A program made the position numbers and the translations under genes. A stretch of DNA of 64,000 nt from Nakazawaea peltata (taxonomy: Eukaryota > Ascomycota > Pichiomycetes > Alaninales > Pachysolenaceae). The notes below the pieces were generated by a model. The model was not told the origin of the DNA. It ran no database searches and saw nothing but the letters and a program-made list of their open reading frames with translations. This document shows, one piece after another, positions 30,052 to 40,552 of the stretch; position 1 is the stretch's first letter, and the number at the start of each line of letters is the position of its first letter. The stretch is from positions 128,222 through 192,221 of the forward strand of contig BCGQ01000005.1 of assembly GCA_001599355.1 (NCBI GenBank). Reading direction: 5' to 3'.

Positions 30052-31308
30052 TTATTTTTCATTTTCCAATTCGGCATCTAAATCGTATTCCTCTTCTGGA
30101 TCGTAGTTTTCTTCTTGGTCAATGGAAGGCTCTGCGCGAGGTTCTGACGGGTGTTCGGGTTCGGCTTCAGTCTCTGGTTCCACAGAAGGTTCAAGAGAAA
30201 CTTCCACATCATCGTCCATCTTCAGTTTCTTGAGATCCGGCTCATCGGTAATGGATTCAGATTCTTCAAGGTTATGTTTGGATAAATCATCATGAGTCTC
30301 TGACACTTCATCATTAGGTTCATATCCAGCATCTTCATCTTCTTCTACCTCTTCTTCCTCTACCTCTGCCTCTGCCTCCACTTCCTCTGGCTCTATTTCC
30401 TCTTCTTCGTCTTCTGAATCATTAAGTCCAGCTAAGATCTTATCATCTTCTTCTCTTTCCTTCACATCTCCTTCGATCTTACTCAAATCTTTACCCAAAA
30501 CCTTCAAAACATCCTCCATTTTAATCAACTTATCCAATCTCAGACTCCATTTCCTATCAAGATCCTTCAATTTCTTAAACCTATTGGTGTATAAAGTTTT
30601 ATTCAATAAGAACAATTTGAACCGCTGCAATTTCTCCAGTTGTATCACCTCTTGTAATTTCGAAATATGCTGTTGTAATTCACTACCAGGCAGTTCCATA
30701 TCCTTCAATTGAATATCTAACTGGGACAACTTATCCAAAATCTTGTCTTTGGAATAAACCTCTTGTAAAAAGTCCAAACTATCAAAGTTGGCAATTTCAC
30801 GTACGTATGATAAGTCCAATTCGGGGATATCCTGGATCAACTTCATCGATTGAGACGATAACTCGTTCAACTCGTCAATAGAACGTAACAATTTGCTCCT
30901 GCCCTTGTCGCGGAGTAATTTCCTATTGATTGTATTCACTCTGGTGGTAGTATATTTATCTCTTGTGGTTTTCAAAGCCATGAAATGAGCATCAGCCTCT
31001 TTCTGGATCTTAGCATTCTCGATAATCAAGTTTCTCTCCAATTTCAATAACTCTCCTTTGTTGGGAGCCTGGTTCTCTTCGTACGTCTTCTTTAAGAATT
31101 GTCTTACTTCATCGACCGTTTTATAGGAATCCTCCAAGAGGGATTTCAAAGATGAAGGAACTTCAAAATGAGTCCAAATATCTTCCGGAAGAGTCATTAT
31201 ATGAGACAGGTACTTAGCTGCCGATACCACTGTCCTCTCGCTATCCTCTTGCCGTTCTGTTATACCTTCCGCCCTTCTTCGTCGTCTACCTAACAAGAAG
31301 TCGTTCAT
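30052..31308 (-). CDS. Acidic coiled-coil protein of unknown function
   Basis: 418 residues from the first ATG (31308); a second in-frame ATG at 31197, starting MTLPEDIW, is also plausible because the first 37 residues are Arg-rich and low in structure. The middle (about 60-290) is predicted mostly helical with heptad-like Leu spacing (for example KDKILDKLSQLDIQLKDMELPGS). The C-terminal 135 residues are extremely acidic (Glu/Asp runs) with a small basic patch KKLKMDD, a possible nuclear signal. I cannot place it in a family; a kinetochore, transcription or trafficking coiled-coil subunit are all possible. Divergent from CDC23 with 183 bases between starts. Confidence 0.8.
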   Translation of the reverse strand: MNDFLLGRRRRRAEGITERQEDSERTVVSAAKYLSHIMTLPEDIWTHFEVPSSLKSLLEDSYKTVDEVRQFLKKTYEENQAPNKGELLKLERNLIIENAKIQKEADAHFMALKTTRDKYTTTRVNTINRKLLRDKGRSKLLRSIDELNELSSQSMKLIQDIPELDLSYVREIANFDSLDFLQEVYSKDKILDKLSQLDIQLKDMELPGSELQQHISKLQEVIQLEKLQRFKLFLLNKTLYTNRFKKLKDLDRKWSLRLDKLIKMEDVLKVLGKDLSKIEGDVKEREEDDKILAGLNDSEDEEEEIEPEEVEAEAEVEEEEVEEDEDAGYEPNDEVSETHDDLSKHNLEESESITDEPDLKKLKMDDDVEVSLEPSVEPETEAEPEHPSEPRAEPSIDQEENYDPEEEYDLDAELENEK

Positions 31309-31491
31309 GAAAAACCAAAACTGTTTGATTTCCTTTATCGGACAAATCACTATATTCCCTGATTCAGATTTTGATATATCGTGAACGTCCTTTAATATTT
31401 TTGTTCTCGCGCTGACGCGCTTTAAATCGTCTCTCCTTAAGGAACTTAAAGGGGGTGGTGGTCAATTGAACGGCGATACGAACAACTCAAG

Positions 31492-33210
31492 ATGGACCTC
31501 CAACAGTATATCGAACTCAGTACTGGACTCCGAGAAGCTTCAAATACTTTGGCAGATTTACAATTGCATCAACTGTCTAAATGGTGTCTCGAACTGTTAA
31601 ATGGGCTCTATAATCCAGCCGAATCGAAGGAACAACAACAATTGGTGGACGCTGCTTTTAAACAGTATAAAATCGATCAATTGACGAAACAGTTGGAACG
31701 GGAGAGACAGATTCTCCAAACTGACACACCCATTGAGTCACAAGCGGATCTCGATAGGATAAGCCTACTGGTACAATACTTCAATTGTAAAGAATTCCAA
31801 AGATGCTCGGACGTGTTAGTCGATTGCAATTCTTCATCTAGACTGATCTTTATACGGTTATATTCGCAGTTTTTGAATGTCGAGAAGATATTTGAGGAAG
31901 AGAATCAGAATATGTTCGCGAATAGCACTACGAAACTGGTCAATTATAGTGATATTTTGAAAGAATTAGAGTCATTCAAACATTTGAAGGACCCATTTTT
32001 GAACTATCTCAATGGTGTGATCCTTTTAAAAGAGAAGAATATTGAGTTAGCTCAAGAATATATGATTGAATCTCTTATATATTACCCATATAATTGGTCA
32101 TGTTGGATGGAATTGATCTCATCTTGTGCCAAATTTGATGAATCTTTGTTATTATTACCGAGATTTCAACGGAATAACAAATTTAATTCTAATTTGAACT
32201 CCAAATTGATGCTTCTTATGTTTGAGATTGTGTTAAATCAAGAATTCTTCCAGAATTCGCCAAAATTGAACTCAAATTTAAACTATTTATTGGAAATTTT
32301 CCCCAAATTCTCTTTTTTGAAGATTCAAAAACTGTTAATTTTGTACCATTCTTTGGATTACGTGAAGCTGGAAGAGATTTTTGACGAGGTGTTGAATTCT
32401 GATCAATTTAGATTAGATGATATGGATATTTACTCTAATATTCTATACGTGATGGAGAAGAAATCGAAATTATCATTTTTACTGCAATTTCTGAGTTCGA
32501 TCGATAAATTCCGACCAGAAACATGCTGTATTATCCTGAACTATTACTCTTTGAGATTTGAACATGAGAAATCGATCATGTATTACAAACGAGCCATCAC
32601 TTTAGACCCAACTTGTTTGAGTGCTTGGACATTAATGGGGCATGAGTTTGTAGAATTGAAGAACTCTCATCTGCTGATTGAGAGTTATCGTAGAGCTGTA
32701 GATATAAATAATAAGGATTACCGTGCTTGGTACGGATTAGGTCAGCTGTATGAGTTCCTCGATATGCATTTGTATTCGCTTTACTATTATCAAAAGCTGT
32801 GTTCATTGAAGCCTTTAGATAAAAGGATGTGGCAGCTGATGGGAAATTGTTATGAAAAGTTGAATAAACATTCAAATGCCATTAAGAGTTATGAAAAGCT
32901 GTTAAATCTTGATAAAGATGCGATAATTCTTTATAAATTGGGGGTACTTTACAATATAATGGGAGATTTGAAACAGCTGCAAAATTATATGAAATTATGT
33001 GTGCTGGAAGAGCAGTTAGAAGGAGCTGCATCCGATGAGACTTCAAAACTGAAATTATGGTTACTGAAATTAGAACTGTCTCAAGGGAATTGGGAGAATC
33101 TGTACAAATATTCCAGTGATCTTCAGTATGGAAATCAACAAGATCTTGAAGAACTGAGAGGTTTACTGAGAGAGCTGAGACTTAAGATGAGAAGCGTTAG
33201 CTCGATATAA
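31492..33210 (+). CDS. CDC23: Anaphase-promoting complex TPR subunit Cdc23/Apc8
   Basis: A 572-residue TPR subunit of the APC/C ubiquitin ligase. The N-terminal region has the Apc8 pattern (LREASNTLADLQLHQLSKWCLELLNGL). At least seven TPR units occupy about 330-530, including KRAITLDPTCLSAWTLMGHEF, the hallmark DYRAWYGLGQLYEFLDMHLYSLYYY and MGNCYEKLNKHSNAIKSYEK. Two adjacent CTG codons at 32671-32676 give HAAIESYRRAV when read as Ala, as in orthologues (THAAIEAYR). Slightly shorter than S. cerevisiae Cdc23 (626). Its stop is 50 bases from that of the convergent ACC deaminase gene. Confidence 0.96.
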   Translation: MDLQQYIELSTGLREASNTLADLQLHQLSKWCLELLNGLYNPAESKEQQQLVDAAFKQYKIDQLTKQLERERQILQTDTPIESQADLDRISLLVQYFNCKEFQRCSDVLVDCNSSSRLIFIRLYSQFLNVEKIFEEENQNMFANSTTKLVNYSDILKELESFKHLKDPFLNYLNGVILLKEKNIELAQEYMIESLIYYPYNWSCWMELISSCAKFDESLLLLPRFQRNNKFNSNLNSKLMLLMFEIVLNQEFFQNSPKLNSNLNYLLEIFPKFSFLKIQKLLILYHSLDYVKLEEIFDEVLNSDQFRLDDMDIYSNILYVMEKKSKLSFLLQFLSSIDKFRPETCCIILNYYSLRFEHEKSIMYYKRAITLDPTCLSAWTLMGHEFVELKNSHLLIESYRRAVDINNKDYRAWYGLGQLYEFLDMHLYSLYYYQKLCSLKPLDKRMWQLMGNCYEKLNKHSNAIKSYEKLLNLDKDAIILYKLGVLYNIMGDLKQLQNYMKLCVLEEQLEGAASDETSKLKLWLLKLELSQGNWENLYKYSSDLQYGNQQDLEELRGLLRELRLKMRSVSSI

Positions 33211-33260
33211 TTTACATCCATTTAACGAATTATGACATGATATTAATTTTTATGTAGAAT

Positions 33261-34286
33261 CTATTTGAACAAAGCAGAGTAAGCAGACAAAGCTGGAGCA
33301 CCACCCAAGTGGACGTACAAGACGTTAGCACCTTGCTCGAACTCATCGTTTCTGACACGCAGAATCAAACCTTGCATGGACTTACCTTCGTAAACGGGGT
33401 CGGTCAAGACACCCTCGGTGGATCCACACAACTTGATGGCCTCCAAAGTACCTTCGTTTGGAATACCGTACAGAGGGTGAGCGAATCTCTCGTCGATGTT
33501 GATGTCATCCAGAGTCAACTCGAAGGAAAGGTCGACCAACTTGGCGGTGTTTTGGGCGATTCTCAAAACTTGCAGCTTAGTCTTCTCTGGAGTGAAAGAG
33601 GCATCGATACCAATGACGTCCTTGTGTCTACCATATTGAGCGAAACCAACGACGATACCAGCCATGGTGGAACCGGTGACGGCACAGACAACGATCTTGT
33701 CGAACTTGATACCCAATTGCTTCTCTTGGGCCAAGACTTCGTCAGCGAAACCGACGAAACCTAAACCACCGTATGGGTGCTCGGAACAACCAGCTGGGAT
33801 TGGGAATGGCTTCTTACCACGCTTCTCACAGTCCAGCATCAGGTCCTTCCAGGATTGTCTGATTCCGATATCGAAACCAGAGTTGTCTAATCTGACATCG
33901 GCACCCATGATACGGGACAACTCGATGTTACCGACTCTGTCGTAGATGGTGTCCTTGTAGTCAACCCAGTCTTCTTGGACCAAGACACACTCCATACCCA
34001 AATGGGCCAGGACAGCAGCGACTTGTCTAGTTTGGTTGGATTGGATACCACCGATAGAGACCAAGGTGTCGTAACCACCGTCGATCAGTTCTGGAATCAA
34101 ATACTCCAATTTTCTGATCTTGTTACCACCGAAGGCCAAACCAGAGTTACAGTCCTCTCTCTTGGCATAGATGTTAACCTTGTTACCCAAAGCCAGAGAT
34201 AATCTCTTCATTTGGGTGATTGGGGATGGGCCGAAAGTTAATTCGTACTTCTTGAATTTGGACAAACCTTTTTGAGCGTCAGACAT
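33261..34286 (-). CDS. 1-aminocyclopropane-1-carboxylate deaminase family (PLP)
   Basis: A 341-residue fold-type II PLP enzyme very similar to the characterised ACC deaminase of the yeast Cyberlindnera (Hansenula) saturnus. It shares [20 protein letters not shown] with PLP-Lys at residue 56, [32 protein letters not shown]-like, [39 protein letters not shown] and [10 protein letters not shown]. The reaction is ACC to 2-oxobutyrate plus ammonia, providing nitrogen from plant-derived ACC; D-cysteine desulfhydrase is a relative with similar sequence, so the substrate needs testing. The codon choice is strongly biased, like highly expressed genes here. A TATAAA box (34352-34357), an Mcm1-like palindrome and two GTCGTG elements lie upstream. 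Confidence 0.93.
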   Translation of the reverse strand: MSDAQKGLSKFKKYELTFGPSPITQMKRLSLALGNKVNIYAKREDCNSGLAFGGNKIRKLEYLIPELIDGGYDTLVSIGGIQSNQTRQVAAVLAHLGMECVLVQEDWVDYKDTIYDRVGNIELSRIMGADVRLDNSGFDIGIRQSWKDLMLDCEKRGKKPFPIPAGCSEHPYGGLGFVGFADEVLAQEKQLGIKFDKIVVCAVTGSTMAGIVVGFAQYGRHKDVIGIDASFTPEKTKLQVLRIAQNTAKLVDLSFELTLDDINIDERFAHPLYGIPNEGTLEAIKLCGSTEGVLTDPVYEGKSMQGLILRVRNDEFEQGANVLYVHLGGAPALSAYSALFK

Positions 34287-34904
34287 TTTGTTGTGTGTTA
34301 GTTATTGATAATGATCTGAACTATCTGAATATTCTTGGATATTCCCCCCAATTTATATCTCTTATCTTATCGTAGATTTGAAGAGCCCTCGATGCAGTAT
34401 CGGCTAAGGTGCAATAGAGATCCGAAGCGATGAGCGAATGAGGTTACCGAATTAGGAAATTATTTGATTTTCTCTCGAGCCAGACGTCGGCTAGAGGAGA
34501 AACCAGCTTCCAAGGCGGAAGGGAGGATGGAAGGGGATGAAAGGGGAGGTGAATGGGTAGTTGGAGATGACTAACCGTCGTGCATCGGAAGAGGAAAAGG
34601 GTCTGGGGAATTGTTTTGTCGATTGTCTTACTAATTGTCGACATATCCGCAGGGCTGTTCTGTATCTGGTTCCGTGGTTGTGAATTGGTCGTGTATCGGT
34701 AGATAACTTCGGATAAACTTGAGATCTGCCACAGATCCACTAGACTGAGCGGTGGTAGGGGAGAGCGATGAGCTAAATCAGGCCTGCTTGGATTCTATCC
34801 GACCCAATGCCTCACAAAATTGGGGGTGTTATGTCGGCATTAGCAAGGGGGCGGGGGGCTACGAGCAATTTATCAATACATAAATTCAAACTAACTATAT
34901 ATAA
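34287..34904. promoter_or_regulatory. Promoter region of ACC deaminase
   Basis: A 618-base region with no gene. It holds TATAAA on the minus strand at 34352-34357, the palindrome TTACCGAATTAGGAAA at 34444-34459 (a match to the yeast Mcm1 P-box), GTCGTGCA at 34577-34584 and GTCGTGTA at 34688-34695. Confidence 0.45.
34577..34695 (+). promoter_or_regulatory. Two GTCGTG elements upstream of ACC deaminase
   Basis: GTCGTGCA (34577-34584) and GTCGTGTA (34688-34695), both followed by TCGG. They are read on + while the gene is on -. They differ from the others in lacking a clear CCAAT partner. Confidence 0.3.
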
Positions 34905-37900
34905 CTATTTATTCTGAATACTAGCTCTTGTACTGTACCTTGAAAGTAACGATTCCAGTTGAGTGAGACCTTCAACTTGGTGGGTAGTACGGACCCTTTC
35001 TAACGAAGATCTAGTCAATTGACCACTGCGAATCATCGACAGTCTCAAACTTTCGATATCATCCAGCTCAATTCCAGCCTCATTCATCAGATTTTGATCA
35101 TGAGTCGATCCGAAATGGAATGATGGAGGTTTCATCGATTTAGATAACGATCTTAATCTATTCACTACCGATTTTTTACGAGTAAGAGGTTGTTTTGCAT
35201 GTGTAGCGGTCTCTGTGTGAGGCTCAGTACCTATCGGAGCTGCTGTGACACCATAGGACTCTACATCTTCGGTACTTTCACCTTTATCACCCCCTTCAAG
35301 CATCAATTTTCTGTGTAATTCCACATCTTCAAATGATGTAGGATCGTAGCCATCGGGATAATTATCAAAGTCTCCCATTTGAACTCTTTCTCTAATAATA
35401 TCGACATCCTTAGGGAAATATAATCTTCTAATATTGTCCCAAATGAATCTAGGCATCACACAAGCCAAGACTCCAACGAAGAAACAAACCCAGAAACTCA
35501 AACTTCCCAATACTTCGGAACCGGCTTTATAAAATTCACCAGAAATAGTTCCTGATGACCAGACTCCAGTCCAAAAGAAGATAATCAATATAGAGATCGA
35601 GACAATCAACACACTTAACCAATCCCAACGCTTTTGTTGTAATAAAACATACAAATTATTGGAAACTACGGCAATATGAGCTACATAGAGTCCCATCCAA
35701 AACCTGTGGTCCAATAAAAGGCCATCATGGTTGAGGAAATTACCCTTCCAATAGGTGAAATATGGGAAAAAGAAAGCTATAAAACTTTGGTAAAGACCAT
35801 CTACCATATAGTTAACAAATTTGAATTGGGACCATTCGAGACCCAAAATACCAGATTTGTATAATTGAGGGACCAATAAAGAGACAGTAGAACTGACATC
35901 CTGGTCTAAAACGGCTAAAAAGATGACAGGCAACGAAGTGAACAGCAAATTATAAAACATCAAATAGGTATACTCGAACAAATAAGAACCATCAAAGTTG
36001 TTGAAGATACCATACCAGAACAAAGTGACGGTGAAAGTGACGTTTTTATAGAAGAAACATGGAACCATTTCAGCTAATCTCTTGTATGACCATCTACCAT
36101 GAACAAGAAGTAATCTGGTGAGGAATCTGAACTGCAGAATAGCGTAATCGGAACTCATAACCAGCTGTCTACCTTCTTCTCCGGCAATACCTACACCTAC
36201 ATTCAGCAGTTGGATCATAGCTACATCATTAGCACCATCTCCAATTGCCAAAGTCATCACTTGTAATTCTGTCTTGACTAATTTGACCACAGCCAGCTTC
36301 TGACTTGGAGAAACACGACAACACAAAACACTACGACAATTTTTACCTAATAATAAGAATTTACGTTGTAAGACTCCTGTCTCGTCATTGAAAATTTCCC
36401 AAAGAGAATCACCATCAATGACGATACCACAATTTGAGTCTGGAGTTGTATGTTCGCCACGAGCCGATTCCAATTCTTCTTCTGAACCTTCCATTTCGAA
36501 TTCTTCGGCCAAATATTTGGACAATTTCTCGTCGGTCGATTCGATCAGATCCGACTCGGAATCTTCTCCATCCTTCTTAATGACCAATAAATGCATTCCG
36601 CTGTTCAATAAATTACATCCGAATCCAATATTGATAGCAGTCTCGATCTTATCACCTGTAAGAACCCATAATTTAATTCCGGCTTCTCCAAGTAAACTAA
36701 TAGACTCAGGCACCATATCTTGTAAACGATCTTCAATCAGAGTTCCTCCAAGTAAAGTCAAATCATTTTCCAACTCGGCAACTACGGCGTCGATTTTATC
36801 ATCTCTATCGTCATCAGACGAAGATAAGGCATCATTATACCGTTTCAACCATGCCTCGGTCCACTTGGAATCCAATGGTTTAGACAGGATACACAAGGTA
36901 CGCAACCCTTCCTTGGCATATTCTTCCAAATGCAACAGAGTTTGGGTGACAATCTTCGATTGGCCAGCCATTAAACGTTCATAAATCACACTATCAGCAC
37001 CTTTGGTGTATAAGAATGGCTTACCACCTACCTCGGCAATACATGACATACGTTTACGAGCCGAAGTGAACTCAACTATAGCCAAGATCTTGATCTCTTC
37101 CTGCTCGCCATACGTTTGCACCACAATCCCTCTCTTATTACGGTCAACAAACACAAGACCCAAGTCACGGGCAACATTAACTAAAGCCAGTTCATCAGGA
37201 GATTCCAGTTTATAAGTTACATCGCCTGTTTTCTCGTTCTTCTCTGCCACAACCGTATGACAGATCGAGAGCAGCTTCATAAACAGCTCATTGGCTTTAG
37301 CCTGGGCCCCAGATTTCAATATATCTTGGACATATTCTTTACTGACCAAGGTGATATCGTCATCTACTTTATATTTGAAGTTGGTACGGATGAGTTGGAC
37401 CATTTCGGATTGTTCTTTCTCGATCAATTCTTTCATCTCATGAGCTCTGGCCACGACATCGATTCCTTCTCTTTTATCCATCCCCATTCTCAGTTCGGTG
37501 TAACAATTACCATAAGATTTACCGTTGATGGTACATTTTTTGAATTCCATCACGTTTTGGGTCAAAGTACCTGTCTTGTCACTGAAAATATACTCGATTT
37601 GACCTAAATCATCGGAGATATTCCAAGATTTCGGCGTACAAGGATAGTCAAGCTTTTCATAGTACATTTTGACGTCGGAATAAATGAAGATCAGTTGAAC
37701 TGTCTTGATAATTTCGATCGAAATGTAAAGAGAAATTGGGACTAAGGACTGATAGATAATTAACAGGACAAAGAAAGAAACAAGACCGTTCAACAGAGAC
37801 GTCGAAGCATAAGGTTTGAACTCGTAGAACAATCTGGAAGTGTCTTTCTTGTCGTAGAATAATCCATTGATAAGACCACTGACAAAACACAAGACGAAAA

Positions 37901-39107
37901 GCATGACAAAGTTGATTATGACAGACAAATTCAATTCTTTGGAGATTTTAGATCTCTTTGTTGGGGTGATACCCGAATTTAACATGATTTTAGTCTCTGG
38001 ACCGGTGTAAATGACTAAACCGATAGCCCATTTAGTGTTACGTAAAGAATAACCTCTCAATAAGATGTTGTCGTTGGTGATAGGTTCAGTCTCGTCGTCT
38101 CCATAATGAATAACACCTTTAAGAGCATATAAATTGGAGTTTGGTTGTTCTACTTCGACCCAAAATTTGGTATTTGTCAAGTCTTTCAGGTGATGAAGAC
38201 CTTCACCACAATTTAACAGTTTACGGGACTTCAAATTGGTCTCTCCATCGAGATTTTTGGTCTCAATATAACATGTGTGGGTCTCGGTGTCGGAGGTTGA
38301 GATAAGAACTACATCGGCTGGGACTTCCTCGTTGTTTTTGATCCTAATGAAGTCACCAACATGGATATCTTTCCAATGTTTTTTATGGAATTGACAAGGT
38401 TTTTCTGGGCCAGGGTTCGAATGGTCGATTAATGGGGAATTTGAGATGGTGTTTGCCTCAGATAAGATGGTGGTTGTTCTTGCGATAGTGTGGTGAGTCT
38501 CTGTGGAAGTTCTTGGAGCGTGGTCGGACTCAGAATTAGAGCCAGATCCAGACCCAGAACTTTGCTTCTTCAATACATGCCCAAAAAATATACGAGTACA
38601 CAGTTTTTTCAACCGTCTCCATGGCCCAACGGAAGCATCGGACAAAACATTCGGGTTCTCTAACCCAGTCAAGAGATGAATTGGAGAATTATTCAACTCC
38701 AAATCACTCACCAGACGTCTATAATCTTCGATAGCATCTCTAATAGCAGTAATTACGATGATAACAATCAATGGGACAGCACTTAACAGCGGACTAGGCA
38801 CACCAAAGATCTGGAACAGACCCAATATGAGAATGAACAAGAAATAAACATTGGCGATGTTGTTGAACTGGAAGAAGATGTTCTTAGGGACAAAGGACAA
38901 AGGTGTGTACTTTGTCGTTCTAATTTTGTTGCGCGGATAATTGATGAGGGGGGCGTTCGATTGGGCGGGGTTATCACAAAGCTCATCTGGGAGGGGGGTA
39001 TTGACGTACACTTTACGATATGAGGCCCTAAGCAGTTCTTGACGTTGGAAGCGAGCCTTATTTCGAAAGAGTTTCTTTACCGACTCTGGGTCGATAATCA
39101 GAGGCAT
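34905..39107 (-). CDS. Dnf1/Dnf2-type P4-ATPase phospholipid flippase
   Basis: A 1400-residue plasma-membrane/endosomal flippase that moves phosphatidylcholine and ethanolamine lipids to the cytosolic leaflet with a Cdc50/Lem3-type partner. N-terminal NKIRTTKYTPLSFVPKN motif, TM1-2, actuator DGETNLKSR, TM3-4 with YQSLVPISLYISIEI, phosphorylation site DKTGTLTQN (Asp 510), nucleotide-binding KGADSVIYERL, LTGDKIETAINI, GDGANDVAMIQ and six C-terminal TM segments. The CTPKSWNISDDLGQIEYIFS block points to the Dnf1/2 subgroup rather than Drs2. CTG codons at 37188, 36294, 36207, 36204 and others land on family Ala (SPDEAALV, SPSQKAAVV, IQAANVG, RQAVMSSD). The cytosolic tail is Ser/Arg-rich. Confidence 0.97.
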   Translation of the reverse strand: MPLIIDPESVKKLFRNKARFQRQELLRASYRKVYVNTPLPDELCDNPAQSNAPLINYPRNKIRTTKYTPLSFVPKNIFFQFNNIANVYFLFILILGLFQIFGVPSPLLSAVPLIVIIVITAIRDAIEDYRRLVSDLELNNSPIHLLTGLENPNVLSDASVGPWRRLKKLCTRIFFGHVLKKQSSGSGSGSNSESDHAPRTSTETHHTIARTTTILSEANTISNSPLIDHSNPGPEKPCQFHKKHWKDIHVGDFIRIKNNEEVPADVVLISTSDTETHTCYIETKNLDGETNLKSRKLLNCGEGLHHLKDLTNTKFWVEVEQPNSNLYALKGVIHYGDDETEPITNDNILLRGYSLRNTKWAIGLVIYTGPETKIMLNSGITPTKRSKISKELNLSVIINFVMLFVLCFVSGLINGLFYDKKDTSRLFYEFKPYASTSLLNGLVSFFVLLIIYQSLVPISLYISIEIIKTVQLIFIYSDVKMYYEKLDYPCTPKSWNISDDLGQIEYIFSDKTGTLTQNVMEFKKCTINGKSYGNCYTELRMGMDKREGIDVVARAHEMKELIEKEQSEMVQLIRTNFKYKVDDDITLVSKEYVQDILKSGAQAKANELFMKLLSICHTVVAEKNEKTGDVTYKLESPDELALVNVARDLGLVFVDRNKRGIVVQTYGEQEEIKILAIVEFTSARKRMSCIAEVGGKPFLYTKGADSVIYERLMAGQSKIVTQTLLHLEEYAKEGLRTLCILSKPLDSKWTEAWLKRYNDALSSSDDDRDDKIDAVVAELENDLTLLGGTLIEDRLQDMVPESISLLGEAGIKLWVLTGDKIETAINIGFGCNLLNSGMHLLVIKKDGEDSESDLIESTDEKLSKYLAEEFEMEGSEEELESARGEHTTPDSNCGIVIDGDSLWEIFNDETGVLQRKFLLLGKNCRSVLCCRVSPSQKLAVVKLVKTELQVMTLAIGDGANDVAMIQLLNVGVGIAGEEGRQLVMSSDYAILQFRFLTRLLLVHGRWSYKRLAEMVPCFFYKNVTFTVTLFWYGIFNNFDGSYLFEYTYLMFYNLLFTSLPVIFLAVLDQDVSSTVSLLVPQLYKSGILGLEWSQFKFVNYMVDGLYQSFIAFFFPYFTYWKGNFLNHDGLLLDHRFWMGLYVAHIAVVSNNLYVLLQQKRWDWLSVLIVSISILIIFFWTGVWSSGTISGEFYKAGSEVLGSLSFWVCFFVGVLACVMPRFIWDNIRRLYFPKDVDIIRERVQMGDFDNYPDGYDPTSFEDVELHRKLMLEGGDKGESTEDVESYGVTAAPIGTEPHTETATHAKQPLTRKKSVVNRLRSLSKSMKPPSFHFGSTHDQNLMNEAGIELDDIESLRLSMIRSGQLTRSSLERVRTTHQVEGLTQLESLLSRYSTRASIQNK

Positions 39108-39986
39108 CTGTGGTGGGGGGTGGTAGTTTTAAAGGAGGGGGTGGGGGTAGTAGCAGCTGAGTCCCCTAGTGGAGTGCCAATGATGAAATTTGTTTGAACT
39201 GGTGAAGGGAAGTGAACGGGAGTTCGGCAAATGCTGTTTATTTTTCGTTCCGCGATGGGACGGAAAGTAGTGTAGGGAAAGGCAGAAAGGGCAGAAAGAG
39301 ACAGAAAAAGGGCAGAAAGAGGAGGAAAGTGCGCAGGGAGAACAGAAGGTGAACTGACAGAGTACAGGGGAAGCACAAGGGATAGGGTTAGAAGTGGGTA
39401 GAGAAGAGTTGGTGCTAAGTTGACCTGAGAATAGACTACATGACAATTCGGTGCTACTTCAACTATGTACTGTATACTGACCACTGTACTGAGCATTATA
39501 TTTAACCTCTAATTCCTCTAATTCTGCCCGTGCGCAGCTCATTTCCCATGCATCATTTGCCCTCCCCATACTTCGTTTTTCATTCCATTCCTCTCTCCAG
39601 CGTTATCTGTCCTAATCATTTTGGCAGTGTTTTTCGGTCCCTCATCGGTTCTAGCGCAGTTTACTCACCTCTACATGCCCTTGCGCACGGCCACTCGCAA
39701 GCTTTTACACACAGGCCCTTAAACAATTTTCCTTACTCCGTACACTACCAATTTTTCTCACTAATTGCTCACTTTTCGCTCACTTTTCCCTCACTTTAGC
39801 TCACTTCCACAATTATTTGCACATTATACACTACCATCACTCACGCCTCCCAATAACCAATGGTCGTGCACCCCAAATTCCCCTTTCGGAATCGACGTTT
39901 TCTAAAATTTTTCAGCCAATTCCCCCCATTCAAATTGATCATATATTTCCACATAACATTCAACTACTACAATATCATCAATCAAT
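39108..39986. promoter_or_regulatory. Divergent promoter region, flippase / EGD2
   Basis: An 879-base divergent promoter with no gene; ORFs here are short and compositionally biased. A purine-rich block (GAAAGGGCAGAAAGAG repeats) at about 39275-39365 lies on the flippase side. GTCGTGCA (39863-39870) followed by CCCCAAATTCCCC lies 117 bases before EGD2. Confidence 0.45.
39863..39870 (+). promoter_or_regulatory. GTCGTGCA element, EGD2 promoter
   Basis: GTCGTGCA preceded by AACCAATG and followed by CCCCAAATTCCCC; 117 bases upstream of the EGD2 ATG at 39987. Confidence 0.4.
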
Positions 39987-40526
39987 ATGTCTGAACAAAT
40001 TCCAGAAGGAGCCCAAGTCTCTATCTTATCCAAGAACGAAAAGAAAGCCAAGCAACAAATCTTGAAGTTGGGCTTGAAGCAAATCAAGGGTATCTCCAGA
40101 GTTACTTTCAAGAAGAAGGGTAACTTAATCTTTGCCATTGACAACCCAGAGGTTTACAAGAGTGCTGGTGGTGCTTACGTTGTCTTCGGTGAGTGCAAGG
40201 TTGAGGACTTGAACAAGCGTTACGCCGAGGCTGCTGCTGCTCAAGCTGCTGCTCAATCCGCTGCTGAGGCTCAAGGTGAGGAAGGTGCCGCTCCAAAGGA
40301 CCCAGCTTCCATTACCGCTGATTTGCAAGCTTCTGCTGACTTGCTCCTGAACGGTGGTTCTATCAAGGAGGAGGAAGATGATGCTGAGGTTGACGAAACT
40401 GGTTTGGATTCCAATGACATTGAATTGATCATGGAGCAAACTAACGTTTCTAGACCAAAGGCTGCTAAGGCTTTGAAGGCTCACAATGGTGACATGGTCA
40501 ATGCTATTATGGAATTGACTCAATAG
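39987..40526 (+). CDS. EGD2: Nascent polypeptide-associated complex subunit alpha
   Basis: A 179-residue NAC-alpha protein that, with NAC-beta, binds nascent chains at the ribosome exit. It has the NAC domain (about 10-80: VSILSKNEKKAKQQILKLGLKQIKGISRVTFKKKGN, VYKSAGGAYVVFGE), an Ala/Gln-rich linker (84-105) and a C-terminal UBA domain (about 138-179: DIELIMEQTNVSRPKAAKALKAHNGDMVNAIMEL). Length matches Egd2 (174). Strong codon bias, as expected for a very abundant protein. Its 3' end is 26 bases from the convergent LNP1 stop. Confidence 0.98.
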   Translation: MSEQIPEGAQVSILSKNEKKAKQQILKLGLKQIKGISRVTFKKKGNLIFAIDNPEVYKSAGGAYVVFGECKVEDLNKRYAEAAAAQAAAQSAAEAQGEEGAAPKDPASITADLQASADLLLNGGSIKEEEDDAEVDETGLDSNDIELIMEQTNVSRPKAAKALKAHNGDMVNAIMELTQ

Positions 40527-40552
40527 AAAACGAAATACATTAAAGTGTTAGT

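Noticed and set aside
36388-36984. A 198-codon frame antisense to the flippase gene
   Set aside because: It mirrors the nucleotide-binding domain of an intact P4-ATPase and has no domain of its own.
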